From Streptomyces sp. NBC_00289 (lineage in GTDB: Bacteria; Actinomycetota; Actinomycetes; Streptomycetales; Streptomycetaceae): DNA of 64,000 nucleotides. Positions within the stretch are counted from its first letter, which is position 1. Each line of letters begins with the position of its first letter. This document shows, one piece after another, positions 36,865 through 46,220 of this stretch. A program made the translations under genes and the position numbers. The notes under the pieces were generated by a model, which saw only the letters and a list, made by a program, of their open reading frames with translations, was not told where the DNA came from and searched no databases. The DNA is taken from the NCBI RefSeq assembly GCF_041435115.1, contig NZ_CP108046.1, positions 9,982,001 through 10,046,000 on the forward strand, read 5' to 3'.

Positions 36865-38192
36865 TGTGAGACTGGTGGGGTTCCGCACGGGTCGTGGCCT
36901 GACCCGGTCTGTGACTGACCACGGTGTCTCGTAGATTGATCTGTCGGTCACGGCCCGTGCGGTGCTCGCTGCCGCCGGCCCGGTGGGTGTGTCCCGATAG
37001 GGGCCTTCGCGACAGGCACCCTCACAGTCCTGACCGCCCGAACGGTCCGGCGGTGGCCATCCGTTTCGAAGCGATCGAGAGAGACGAATGACCGCCCTCA
37101 GCATGCCGCACAACAGCAGCAGCACGCAGCCGCCCGCCCACTCCGCGGGTGGTGCTCGGCGTGGACACTCATAAGGACGTGCATGTTGCGGCTGTCGTCA
37201 GCGTTCTTGGGGCCCTCCTGGGAACGCACGACTTCCCCGCCACGGCAGAGGGCTACGACGAACTCCTGTCCTGGGCAGGCAGGTTGGGGACCGTTGAGTA
37301 GGCCGGTGTGGAGGGGACCGGCTCGTACGGTGCCGGGCTGGCCCGGCACCTAGCGGCTGAGGGCATAGAGGTCATCGAGGTCAACCGGCCGGACCGCGCG
37401 GCGCGACGACGCTCGGGCAAGACCGACGCGGTCGACGCCGAAGCAGCAGCCAGGGCCGTCCTGGGCGGCCGTGCCACCAGCACCCCGAAGAGCAAGAACG
37501 GGCCGGTGGAGGATCTTCGCGTCCTGAAGGTCGTCAAGGATTCCGCGGTCCGCAACAGGACTCAGGCCATCAACCAGCTCAAAGCGCTCCTGGTCAGCGC
37601 ACCATCACGGCTGCGCGAGTCCCTCGCCGGGCTCTCGAATCCAAGGCTCTTCACGGCCTGCGCCGCCCTCGATCCCCAAGCCAGCGCAATACACCAAGCC
37701 TTGCATGTGCTGGCCCACCGCATCAAACAGCTGACCGCCGAGGCCACCACCCTCACCCGCCGGATCACTGCCATCATCCAGGCCCACAACCCACAGCTGA
37801 TTCAGCTGACCGGAGTCGGCCCGGACAGCGCGGCCATCCTGCTCATAGCCGCAGGTGATAACCATGACCGTCTCCGCGACGAGGCATCCTTCGCCGCCCT
37901 GTGTGGAGTCAGTCCCGTCGAACGCTCCTCCGGTAAGAGCCAGCGCCGTCGCCTGAACCGCGGGGGCAACCGGCAGGCCAACGCAGCCCTCTACCGCAGA
38001 GTCCTCTCCCGCCTGCGCTGGGAGGAACGCTCCCGCGCCTACCTGCAGCGACGGACCGCGGAAGGCAAGACAAAGCGCGAAGTCATCCGCTGCCTAAAGA
38101 GGTACGTCGCCCGCGAGATCCACCGTGCCATCACCTCTGCTCCACTGCCACTTCCACCCACCCTGGCGGCTTGACGAACCATAGGGGCATCA
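36865..38192 (+). mobile_element. IS110 family element inserted in IS630-B
   Basis: The boundaries are defined by the interrupted IS630 frame: host sequence ends tctgtgac at 36864 and resumes aactactcc at 38193. No terminal repeats or duplication are seen, typical for IS110. Length is about 1328 bp. The 220-base 5' leader (36865-37087) matches the family's usual long upstream untranslated region, which in this family can encode a guide-like RNA; I did not fold it. Confidence 0.85.
37088..38174 (+). pseudogene. IS110 family transposase with an amber codon
   Basis: The frame from about 37147 reads VVLGVDTHKDVHVAAVVSVL and SWAGRLGTVE, then TAG at 37299-37301, then directly AGVEGTGSYGAGLARHLAAE and SGKTDAVDAEAAARAVLGGR with the DEDD acids. 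The C-terminal part has LTGVGPDSAAILLIAAGDNH and RSSGKSQRRRLNRGGNRQAN with the catalytic serine region, ending at 38174. Only the TAG and a possible 5' shift separate it from an intact transposase of about 340 residues. Confidence 0.88.
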
Positions 38193-38474
38193 ACTACTCC
38201 CCGCACCTGACGACGAAGCGCTGCCAGCGGGTCGCGACGTGGGCGGCGGCGAACAACGTGAAGATCGCCTACACCCCGACCAACAGCTCCTGGCTCAACC
38301 GGATCGAGGCCCAGTTCACCGCCCTGCGCTACTTCGCACTGGACGGCACCGACCATGCCAGCCACAAAGAGCAGGGAAGCATGATCCGCCGCTACATCAT
38401 CTGGCGGAACAAGCACGCCCCCGACGAACGCCTCCGCGAGGTCGTGAACAGGGCGAACGTTGCCTGATCCAGCA

Positions 38475-39924
38475 CTAGTAGGGCTTGGTCAGGTCCGTAT
38501 CGGTGTGGGTATGTCGCGGTGGCAGGTGGGGCAAGCACCGGTCCAGGCGGCGAGAAGTGTCTGGAGTTCTCGGACGACTTGGTAGAGGTTCAGACTTGCG
38601 CCGCGTCTTTTGGGTCTCGTGCCAGTCGTTGCAGGGTGCAGAAGGCGTGGGCGGCGGAGACGAGGGTGACGTGGTGGTGCCAGCCGCCCCAGGTGCGGCC
38701 TTCGAAGTGGGCCAGTCCCAGGGCCTGTTTCATCTCGCGGTAGTCGTGCTCGATGCGCCAGCGGAGCTTGGCCAGCCTCACCAGGGGCGCCAGTGGCATG
38801 CCGGAGGGCAGGCTGGAGAGCCAGAACTGCACGGGTTCGGGTTCGGTGGCCGGCCATTCGGCCAGCAGCCAGCGTTCGGGCAGTTCAGGACCGTCGGTGG
38901 CCTGGCGGACGCCGCGTCCGGCCGGGCGGATGCGCAGAGCCACGAACCGCGAGTAGATGCGTTTGAAGCCGCTGATTCCTTTGCCCGGGCGGGAGCCTTC
39001 CCGCCAGGACACCGGCCTCGTGGCCGTCCTCCCGGCCGCGATGACCAGGTCTTTCACGGTCTGCGCAGGCTCGGGATACTGCATTCTCGGTGGCCGGCCG
39101 GTTCCCGCATAGGCGGGCTGGACGGGCCGGGCGTCGGCCGGATGGGCGGTGTGGCGGGAGGAAATGCCCACCGCATAGGGCAGGTTGCGTTCTTCCAGAC
39201 CGTGGCGGAAGGCGGCGGCGTCCCCGTATCCGGCGTCCGCGACGACCAGGGGGATGTCGATGCCCCACGACCGGCTCTCGTCGATCATGTCCAGGGCCAG
39301 CTGCCACTTCTCGACATGCCCCACCCGGTCGGGGATGCCGCAGCGACTGCGGCGGGCGACCTTGTCCGGGTCCGCCTCCGGCGAGTCGGGATCCCAGGAC
39401 GCGGGCAGGAACAGCCGCCAGTTCACCGCCGCCGAGGCCCTCTCGCGCGCCAGATGCAGCGAAACCCCCACCTGGCACTTGGTGACCTTGCCCGCGGTGC
39501 CGGTGTACTGCCGTGACACACACGCCGAGGCATCCCCGTCCTTCAAAAAGCCGGTGTCATCGACGATCAATGCCTCTGGACCGATCGCCTCGTGCATCCG
39601 CCAGGCCAGCCGGGCCCGCACATGCGCCGGATCCCACGGACTGGAGGTGATGAAATGCGCCAGCGCCTGACGATTACCGTCCTCACCCAGTCGGGCCGCC
39701 ATCGGCTCCACCGACTTACGCCGCCCGTCCAGCAACAATCCGCGCACGTACGCCTGCCCCCACCGCCGCTGATCCGCACGGAAGAACCCGTCGAACAACT
39801 CCGCCGCGAACGCCTCCAGGTCCTCCCGGACCGAGGCCATCTCCTCAGGTGCCACACCACCTCAACGACCCTCACGGACCAGCGGACACGCCACCCACGA
39901 GTGAAGCTGACCAAGCTCTACTAG
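38475..39924 (-). mobile_element. Complete IS701 family element
   Basis: The terminal repeats are ctagtagggcttggtcag (38475-38492) and ctgaccaagctctactag (39907-39924), 17 of 18 pairing. CTAG is at both ends, consistent with a 4-bp CTAG target duplication. It contains an intact transposase gene. Confidence 0.9.
38590..39855 (-). CDS. IS701 family transposase
   Basis: A 421-residue DDE transposase. The N-terminus SVREDLEAFAAELFDGFFRA and RRWGQAYVRGLLLDGRRKSV precedes the core: first aspartate in [20 protein letters not shown], second in DIPLVVADAGYGDAAAFRHG, and the C-terminal glutamate in RIEHDYREMKQALGLAHFEG. Length and motifs are those of full-size IS701 enzymes. The frame is uninterrupted, so the element may be mobile. 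A truncated relative is at 6674-7073. Confidence 0.95.
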   Translation of the reverse strand: MAPEEMASVREDLEAFAAELFDGFFRADQRRWGQAYVRGLLLDGRRKSVEPMAARLGEDGNRQALAHFITSSPWDPAHVRARLAWRMHEAIGPEALIVDDTGFLKDGDASACVSRQYTGTAGKVTKCQVGVSLHLARERASAAVNWRLFLPASWDPDSPEADPDKVARRSRCGIPDRVGHVEKWQLALDMIDESRSWGIDIPLVVADAGYGDAAAFRHGLEERNLPYAVGISSRHTAHPADARPVQPAYAGTGRPPRMQYPEPAQTVKDLVIAAGRTATRPVSWREGSRPGKGISGFKRIYSRFVALRIRPAGRGVRQATDGPELPERWLLAEWPATEPEPVQFWLSSLPSGMPLAPLVRLAKLRWRIEHDYREMKQALGLAHFEGRTWGGWHHHVTLVSAAHAFCTLQRLARDPKDAAQV

Positions 39925-39983
39925 GTACCCGTAGCACGCAAAACAACATGCCGGATCTCTTCCAACCAGCCCAGAACTGCTGC

Positions 39984-40745
39984 TCAGATCGGAACATCGA
40001 CGAGTCGCTGGCCTGAAAGAGTACGAACTTCGAAGCTTTTCAGTGCGCTTGGAGTGAGATCCGTCGAGGCCATCAAGGTGAGCGGATCAGGATCATCGTG
40101 GATCCCGTTCGTAGGAGCGGATACCTGCCACGCGCCGATCGAGTGGGCGCGCCCCTCGGTGTCGATGGCCATTAGGGTGCAGCGTTCGGGACCTTCAACA
40201 CCAGTGATCCGGAGAGTAATAGAGGTACCCCAACTGCGGGCTTGCAGGCCCACTGCAGCGCGCACGCCGGTAGCTGCATCGGCTGCGGTGTGTTGTTGTC
40301 CGGCGAGTGCAGGTGCTGAACCATGGGCGGCAGGAGGCCTGCTAGCTGGTTCAGATGTGAGAGAAAGACTGAAGGCGGCGATAGCGGATGCTGCGGCCGC
40401 CACGATCACCAGACACCGCCGCCGCGTGCGGCGCCTGTCCGCTGCCGTTGTCTCCAAAAGATTCTGCAGCATTCTGGGGCCAGCCGTCGCGGCGGCGAGC
40501 GGCAATTGTCGCTCGCCGAGTGACCTGATGGGACCTCGGTGGGGGGTAGCTGCATCAGTGAACTCACTGCTGATTGGGTGACCGAGGATGCTCAGGCGCT
40601 GTGCAGCTGGGCCCAATTGCTCGGCCTCTTCTGTACATCTAGGACAGCAGGCCAGGTGCGCTTCGAATGCATCACTGTCGGCGCCTTCCAAGACTCCCAG
40701 GACGTAGGCGGCCACATCCTGATGTCGCTTAGGTGTTGCAGTCAT
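39984..40745 (-). CDS. Membrane anti-sigma factor with zinc-finger motif
   Basis: A 253-residue protein. The N-terminal domain DVAAYVLGVLEGADSDAFEA, then HLACCPRCTEEAEQL, has the HxxxCxxC signature of zinc-type anti-sigma domains (H30, C34, C37). One transmembrane helix follows at about 111-129 (CLVIVAAAASAIAAFSLSL), after the basic RRRTRRR stop. The rest (130-253) is predicted to lie outside the membrane and includes SWGTSITLRITGVEGPERCT and LKSFEVRTLSGQRLVDVPI. It should sequester the sigma factor encoded just upstream until a signal is sensed outside. Its ATG overlaps the sigma stop by 4 bases (40742-40745), indicating coupled translation. Confidence 0.9.
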   Translation of the reverse strand: MTATPKRHQDVAAYVLGVLEGADSDAFEAHLACCPRCTEEAEQLGPAAQRLSILGHPISSEFTDAATPHRGPIRSLGERQLPLAAATAGPRMLQNLLETTAADRRRTRRRCLVIVAAAASAIAAFSLSLTSEPASRPPAAHGSAPALAGQQHTAADAATGVRAAVGLQARSWGTSITLRITGVEGPERCTLMAIDTEGRAHSIGAWQVSAPTNGIHDDPDPLTLMASTDLTPSALKSFEVRTLSGQRLVDVPI

Positions 40746-41299
40746 CGCCCTGGCCCCTCCTTCTGGTCTCGTTCCTGCAGCGCCAAGCGCATGGCGTGCG
40801 ACGCGTAATAGATACGGGATTTCAGCGTGCTTGCCGGCACTCCGAGGTGAGCGGAGGCCTGAGCGATGGTGCGTCCTTTAAGATACGTCTCCACCAAGGC
40901 CTCTCGGTGAAACGGACTGAGTGTGTCAAGCGCGTCGGAGACCGTCATGGTTTCCAGTGCCTGACTCATCTCATCCGGTCCGGGCAGTACTTCTAGCGCG
41001 GAAGCATCGGTTTCACGAGGCCGGGCCGTCCGCGCGCGATGCGCGTCGATGACGAGTCGGCGAGCCACCGTGATCAGCCACGGCCTTATGCTCGCAGATT
41101 CCATAGCGCAAAGTCGCTCGGCGTGCTTCCATGCACGCAAGAGTGTTTCCTGTACCACATCCTCAGCCAGTTGCCGGTCCCCGCCCGTCAGGCCTGCGAT
41201 GAATCGGAATAGAGCCGTACCATGTTCCCGGTACAGACCTTCCACCAGCGCTCCATCCTGCGCAGGGAGCTGATCAATCCGATTAGTGCTCGTATTCAT
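40742..41299 (-). CDS. ECF-subfamily RNA polymerase sigma factor
   Basis: A 185-residue protein with two sigma regions. Region 2 is LYREHGTALFRFIAGLTGGD, RQLAEDVVQETLLRAWKHAE, RPWLITVARRLVIDAHRART (about 20-95). Region 4 is SDALDTLSPFHREALVETYL, KGRTIAQASAHLGVPASTLK, SRIYYASHAMRLALQE (about 115-175), with its helix-turn-helix. It directs transcription of an extracytoplasmic-stress regulon. I start at ATG 41299 (MNTSTNRIDQLPAQDG); the longer frame to 41716 lacks homology. It forms an operon with the anti-sigma gene. A possible ECF promoter is at 41508-41536. Confidence 0.93.
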   Translation of the reverse strand: MNTSTNRIDQLPAQDGALVEGLYREHGTALFRFIAGLTGGDRQLAEDVVQETLLRAWKHAERLCAMESASIRPWLITVARRLVIDAHRARTARPRETDASALEVLPGPDEMSQALETMTVSDALDTLSPFHREALVETYLKGRTIAQASAHLGVPASTLKSRIYYASHAMRLALQERDQKEGPGR

Positions 41300-41507
41300 T
41301 TGATTCGCTCTGTGATCCTTTGTGGCTGATTTGTGCACTCCTCTATAGGAGCATCTCCATTCCGCTGGCGCGGATCCCAACTGGCAGTAGTTCAGCCGGG
41401 TTACCTTGCATGTGGCTACGGGTACTGGATAGGACTCATCTTGAAATAGCTGCCTCACCGATCGGTCTATTCGCTGCAAGGATTCGTCGGAATGTGTCCT
41501 GACACTT

Positions 41508-41536
41508 AACATTCGCATGTAGACTCCACAGGTTCC
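41508..41536 (-). promoter_or_regulatory. Candidate ECF-type promoter upstream of the sigma gene
   Basis: On the minus strand GGAACC (41536-41531) is followed by 17 bases and AATGTT (41513-41508). GGAAC is the common ECF -35 core; the -10 box is only loosely similar to known ones. Position is about 210 bases before the start codon. It may mean autoregulation. Confidence 0.35.
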
Positions 41537-42036
41537 GCCGCATGCGCCTCGCCCGGTCCGGTATTGCCATGGGGTCGGGTTGATACGTCCCCTCGCTCGT
41601 GCCTTGGCCGGCGCCGGAATTGCACTTGGCGTACAACCGTCATAGATGGAAAAGTGCGTCAGCATGAAGGTGAGCTTCATTCCATCCGACTTTCCTGAAC
41701 CAAAGCGCGCCGTCAAGGCGGCCAGGAGGACTCGGAAGGTGGTGGCACCGACCTATCTCAATTTACTTACTACCCGTAGCCACGAACGCAACATTGAATG
41801 TAAACGGTGGGGCGGTGCATTGACTTACGCACAGCTCGTGAATGACCTGACGGTCAGGGCAAGCTGGTTCTCGCACAATTTCACGGAGAATCACGCCGGG
41901 GCCCATGTTTTCGCGTGGAGGTCAGATCGCAAGCGATCCGCACGAACACGCGTTCAGGAGGTGTCTGCGCCGGCCCGGATACTGGTTTACCTGAGACTGA
42001 ATCGAATCGGCTACCGTGACAGCCGCAGTTAATCGT
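41537..42036. other. About 500 bases without a convincing gene
   Basis: A plus-strand frame 41646-42032 could encode 128 residues (MEKCVSMKVSFIPSDFPEPK onward), but composition and lack of recognisable motifs leave it unsupported. Confidence 0.35.
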
Positions 42037-42171
42037 TCAATCCGAGACGTCCAAGACCATGCGCCCTGCATGACTGCATACCGCACTGAATGCTTGCATA
42101 GCACCGTTTTCGTCCCGAGTAAGGACCAGCCCCATTGCATTCAGAACCGTTCCACCACCTTTCGGTATTGA
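42037..42171 (-). pseudogene. Rieske [2Fe-2S] protein fragment
   Basis: The reverse frame reads SIPKGGGTVLNAMGLVLTRD, ENGAMQAFSAVCSHAGRMVL and DVSD before a stop at 42037-42039. The first cysteine-histidine pair of a Rieske cluster (CxH in AFSAVCSHAG) and the preceding beta strands are clear and resemble the C-terminal Rieske domain of small secreted actinomycete proteins (IPxGGGTV... AFSAVCTHAGC). The second CxxH pair and the N-terminus are lost, so no cluster could form. Confidence 0.65.
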
Positions 42172-42174
42172 TCA

Positions 42175-42479
42175 ACCGGAAGCAAGGATGATCCCCGTCG
42201 GGGGTCATCACCTTTTCGCACATCAGGTTTTACGAACTTGGTACCGTTACTGCAGGCGCAGCATCGCCCCGCCTGTTCCAGCAGCACTCACGAATGCAAC
42301 ATTCACTCGGCGCCGGGAAGGCAAGCCTTTCGTCTCGTCCTGGCCCGAGGAAGGCATCAGCGCTCCTCCGCTCACATGGGCTCCATTCAGTCGCCCTTTG
42401 CGTGTCGGCGTGGTCCCATTTCACCCATAATCTTACCCTGTCAACCGGCAGAGCGCGGAGTATTCGATACTCATTTCCT
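42175..42479. other. Unassigned 300-base stretch
   Basis: Neither strand gives a recognisable protein. It may be decayed DNA upstream of the Rieske relic. Confidence 0.35.
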
Positions 42480-43181
42480 TGCATCGGGATAGGACTCCGG
42501 CGAGACATTCGGCCACGTGGGACGCCAGGGCGATTGCAAAAGCCTTTGATCGCGGGTGCAGGTCGGTTGAGGTCGAGGAGGGACAGTGGCCGCTCGTAGA
42601 GGCGGAGGGCTGCGGGGCGGAGTCCGGCGGTGTTGGTGTGGTGTCGAGGGGTGGTTGATGGCGAAGCTGCGGAGGGTAGCCATGTTTTCCGGGCTGTGCC
42701 CGGTGCGGATCGTGGAGGCGTCCTCGCGGAAGGCGATGTCCCGGACGAAGTGGAGCCTGTTTTCGGTCACCCAGTGTGCCCCAAGATCGTTGCGATTTGT
42801 TCGGGGGAGGCCTGACGGCTGGTCAGGTCGGTGATGACGTAGACGGGCGGTCGCGGTATGGGCACCGAGCCGGGCTAGGACATCCTGCGGGGCCTCGGCC
42901 GCCCACCGGCTGACCGTCACGAAACTCGTCGCATCAATCACCACGGCGGAGCAGGCGATCAGCAGCACTGCCGCAAAGGGGTGACGCTTCCCGCGCCGGC
43001 ACCGCGGATCGGCCAGTGCCCGCAGCCGCTCGGCCAGCGGGCCGATCGCACAGTGCCGACGGCTGGGCGACTTGACCAGACCGACGGTGGCAGACTGGCG
43101 GCACATCGGAGCAGTGATGATGGTGCCGTGGTCCTCCGCCGGGTCTGACCCACATCGAAGCTGACGCCCAAGGGCTGTCAT
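42480..43181 (-). pseudogene. ISAs1 family transposase with internal deletion
   Basis: The N-terminal part IGPLAERLRALADPRCRRGK, RHPFAAVLLIACSAVVIDAT and SFVTVSRWAAEAPQDVLARL is joined, after loss of the middle with both aspartates, to the C-terminal part GAHWVTENRLHFVRDIAFRE, DASTIRTGHSPENMATLRSF. Frameshifts follow. It is inactive. Confidence 0.85.
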
Positions 43182-43264
43182 GTCGGAGAACTGTCGACTC
43201 GCTGCGGAGGGCTACCACGCACACAGCCGATCGGGCGCTCGTGACCTGATAGCGCCTCTGTGTG

Positions 43265-44350
43265 TCAAGCGGCTTGAGCGAGGTGGTTCCGTTGGTCGCG
43301 TTTCATGATCCGGTAGACCACGTTGGACAGGCGTCGCTTGAGAGCCCTGCGGGCCTCCGAAGGCGTCTTCCCCTCACTGATTTTGCAGAGGTAGTAGTCC
43401 TGCCCGCGCCCGCCGTCGCGGATCTGGCAGACGGCGATGGTGTGCAGCACCGAGTTCAGCGCGCGGTTTCCGCCGGTGTTGAGCCGGTGCCGTTCGTTGT
43501 TGCCGCTGGAGGCATCCAGGGGTGCGCTGCCGGTGTAGCTGGCGAAGTGGTGCTCGGTGGGGAACCGGCTGATGTCCCCGATGTGGCCGAGGATCTTCGC
43601 GGCCAGTACGGTGCCCAGGCCCGGCAGGGTGGTCAGCGTGGTGCTGATCGCAGCGATGGTCTCGCGCATCTCGGCTTCGTTGTCCTTGACCTGCCGGTCC
43701 AGTCTGCGCAGGTCGCCCAGGAGGTCACGGGCTATGTCCCGGCGGCAGTTGTCGGTGGCCGTGACCGGCCGGATGCCCTTCATCAAGGCGGCAGCCTTGT
43801 CGGCCGACAGGCCGTTGGGTGCTCCGCCGGGCAGGAGATCGCGCAAGACGGCGTGGAGTCGGTTGAGGACGCGGGTGCGCTCGTGGACCAGGTCGTCCCG
43901 CCGCTCGGTCAGCAGCCGCAGGATCGTGGTCTGGTCTTCCTGGACCACGGGGCGCAGGTCATGGCGGAAGAGGGCGACCTGGGAGACGTGGAGGGCGTCC
44001 TTGGCATCGGTCTTGCGGTCGGCGCCGGTGGCCAGCAGCCGGGCCCGGGCCGACAGCGTGGACGGCACGTCGACCACGTTCTCGCCCGCGGCCGCCAGTT
44101 GCTGGGCGAGCGAGTGGCCCAGGCCGCCGGCGCCCTCGACCGCGAAACGACGGTCAGGCCACTGCTCGCACCAGCGCATCAGCTGGCGGAAGGTTCCGGC
44201 GTTGACGACGAACCGGCGCTGGGCCACCTGGTGGCCTGCTGTGTCGACGGCGACGGCGGTGTGGGACGACTTGTGGGGATCGACACCGATCAGAGTCTCA
44301 GGCTGCTGCCCCCGCACTCGATGAGACAGGAAGGGGAGTGCGGTGGGCAC
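43265..44350 (-). CDS. IS110 family transposase
   Basis: An intact 361-residue DEDD transposase. The N-terminal RuvC-like domain includes PETLIGVDPHKSSHTAVAVD, RRFAVEGAGGLGHSLAQQLA and ATGADRKTDAKDALHVSQVA (the four acidic residues). The C-terminal transposase_20 domain includes LTTLPGLGTVLAAKILGHIG, HHFASYTGSAPLDASSGNNE, RHRLNTGGNRALNSVLHTIA with the catalytic serine. The ends are not definable by repeats. The 400 bases upstream (44351-44780) hold no protein gene and could include the family's leader RNA. Confidence 0.95.
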   Translation of the reverse strand: MPTALPFLSHRVRGQQPETLIGVDPHKSSHTAVAVDTAGHQVAQRRFVVNAGTFRQLMRWCEQWPDRRFAVEGAGGLGHSLAQQLAAAGENVVDVPSTLSARARLLATGADRKTDAKDALHVSQVALFRHDLRPVVQEDQTTILRLLTERRDDLVHERTRVLNRLHAVLRDLLPGGAPNGLSADKAAALMKGIRPVTATDNCRRDIARDLLGDLRRLDRQVKDNEAEMRETIAAISTTLTTLPGLGTVLAAKILGHIGDISRFPTEHHFASYTGSAPLDASSGNNERHRLNTGGNRALNSVLHTIAVCQIRDGGRGQDYYLCKISEGKTPSEARRALKRRLSNVVYRIMKRDQRNHLAQAA

Positions 44351-44780
44351 CCTGACTTGAAGTCACTGCGTCGCCTTCATGCCTCTGTCGAGCCACACCG
44401 CGCGGGTGTCAGCCAGCGGCGGCACGCTATCAGTGAGCCAACCCGAGAGCGGCAAGGAGCACTGCGGGCCCGTGCCGACCGACACCCTGGACGCTACGGC
44501 TGCAGACCGAGCATCTGGGGCCGATTGAACAAGTCAGCGGTCCAGCGCACCGTCGGTGCGCGCCGGGGGCGTGGTAAATCCTGTGGCGCGCGCTGGGGTG
44601 CTTCCGTCTGCCTCTGACGCGGGCTGATACCGCTGCGGGACGCTGGTGGGGTTCGTTCCGGCCGAAACCGAATGCTCTGTGATGCCGGTGAGCTCGCAGG
44701 TCAGCGTGGTGCTGGGGGCCGTCCACGGGAACCGTGGAGTGTTGCTGCGAGCACGTGCGTCAGAATTCCTGATTCACCTT
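44351..44780. other. Non-coding stretch between two divergent IS110 genes
   Basis: No supportable gene. IS110 elements have long flanking untranslated regions that can encode structured RNA, so both neighbours may extend into it. Confidence 0.4.
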
Positions 44781-44830
44781 GGTCCCCCCGGAACGGCGTA
44801 CCACTCGGCCGTTGAGGGAGGGACAGGGAC

Positions 44831-46074
44831 GTGGATGTGCTGCACGAGCGCTGCGCCGGTGTGGACATCAGCAAGAAGGATGCCAAGGCGTGTGTCCGCA
44901 CCCCGAGTACCAAGCGGCGGGGGGCCTTCGCGACCGAGACCACGACGTGGGGTTCGACGACGAACGCGGTGCTCGCCCTGCGCGATCACCTGCTCGCCGC
45001 CGAGGTCACCCTGGTCGTGATCGAGGCGACGTCGGACTACTGGAAGCTCTTCTACTACCTTCTGGCCGGGGAGTTGAACGTGATCCTGGTCAACGCGCGG
45101 CAGGTCAAGAACCTGCCCGGCCGCAAGACGGACGTCTCGGATGCGGCCTGGCTGGCCCAGCTCGGTGCGCATGGCCTGGTGCGGGCCTCGTTCGTGCCGC
45201 CCCAGCCGGTGCGCGAGCTGCGAGACCTGACCCGGGCTCGCACCCAGATGACCCGCGAGCGCGGCCAGATCGTGCAGCGGCTGGAGAAGCTGCTGGAGGA
45301 CACCGGGATCAAGCTGTCCGCGGTCGCCTCCGACATCATGGGGGTCTCTGGCCGGGCCATGCTCGAAGCCCTCATCGGCGGGGAACGCGGCCCGCAGGTC
45401 CTCGCGGAGCTGGCCAAACGCAAGCTCCGCAACAAGATCCCCGAGCTGACCGAGGCGCTGACCGGACGCTTCCGCAGCCACCATGCCTTCCTGGCCCGGC
45501 TGCACCTGGACCACTACGACCAGCTCACCGACGCGATCCGGCAGCTGGACGAGCGGATCGAGGGGGCGATGGCTCCCTTTCGTCCCTCGCTCGACCTCCT
45601 CGACACCATCCCCGGGATCAACCGGGCCGTCGCCGAGGTGATCATCGCGGAGACCGGCGGGGACATGAGCCGGTTCGCCTCCGCCAGGCACCTCGCGTCC
45701 TGGGCCGGCGTCTGCCCAGGCCACCACGAGTCCGCCGGCCGAACCAAGAGCACCAAAGTCCGACCCGGCATCCCTATCTCAAAGGCGCCCTCGGACTCGC
45801 CGCACTCGGCGCGGTGAGAACCAAGGACACCTACCTGCAGGCCCGTTACAAGCGGCTCACCGCCCGCCGCGGCCCGATGCGAGCCTTGGTCGCCGTCGAG
45901 CACTCGATCATCACCGCGATCTGGCACATGCTCACCGACAACGTCACCTACCACGAGCTCGGCGGCACCTACTTCGCCCAGCGCGACCCCGAACGCGCCA
46001 CCCGCCGCGCGATCAGTGCGCTCAATCAGCTCGGCTACACCGTCACCCTCAACCCGCTGGAAGGCGCGGCCTGA
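44831..46074 (+). pseudogene. IS110 family transposase with one frameshift
   Basis: From ATG 44831: MDVLHERCAGVDISKKDAKA, VTLVVIEATSDYWKLFYYLL, VKNLPGRKTDVSDAAWLAQL (DEDD acids), then DTIPGINRAVAEVIIAETGG, ARHLASWAGVCPGHHESAGR. Near 45768 one base is missing (expected GNPYLKGAL), and the protein continues in the next frame as YLKGALGLAALGAVRTKDTY, EHSIITAIWHMLTDNVTYHE to the stop at 46072-46074. Otherwise full length (about 410 residues). Confidence 0.9.
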
Positions 46075-46220
46075 CCGACCCGCACCCAGACACCCGGCGA
46101 GCGCCACAGCCACCGGGCACCCAGCCCTGCCTACCCCCACCCTGACCTGCTGCTATTTACGCGTCAGGAGCTTGGGCTAGAAGCCCCCCGTCACTGCTCT
46201 GTCCGCCGCCCGACCGGCGT

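Larger units (their letters stand above)
35968..38467 (+). pseudogene. IS630 family transposase interrupted at codon level by IS110
   Basis: The 5' part (start near 36007, VAERVQVREIDDDEGRRLLR) has a helix-turn-helix VAKIAEVTFTSPDRVRDVIH and the first aspartate in VVFCMDEFGPLNLQPHPGRQ, and runs to RIAIVCD at 36864. The protein resumes at 38193 with NYSPHLTTKRCQRVATWAAA, TPTNSSWLNRIEAQFTALRY carrying the glutamate, and ends RLREVVNRANVA at 38467. Removing 36865-38192 restores the frame exactly (IVCD-NYSPH). Confidence 0.92.
35920..38478 (+). mobile_element. IS630 family element (IS630-B) split by an IS110-type element
   Basis: The inverted repeats are at 35920-35949 and 38449-38478 (inner 20 bases tcaggcaacgttcgccctg-type, 27 of 30 pairing). 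Its left CTAG (35920-35923) is the right CTAG of IS630-A, and its right CTAG (38475-38478) is the left one of the following IS701. Confidence 0.88.

Noticed and set aside
41646..42032. 128-residue plus-strand frame as a gene
   Set aside because: No recognisable motif, basic shadow-like composition, no ribosome site, and it runs up to the Rieske relic on the other strand.
43262..44617. 451-residue plus-strand frame opposite IS110
   Set aside because: Antisense shadow of the intact IS110 transposase.
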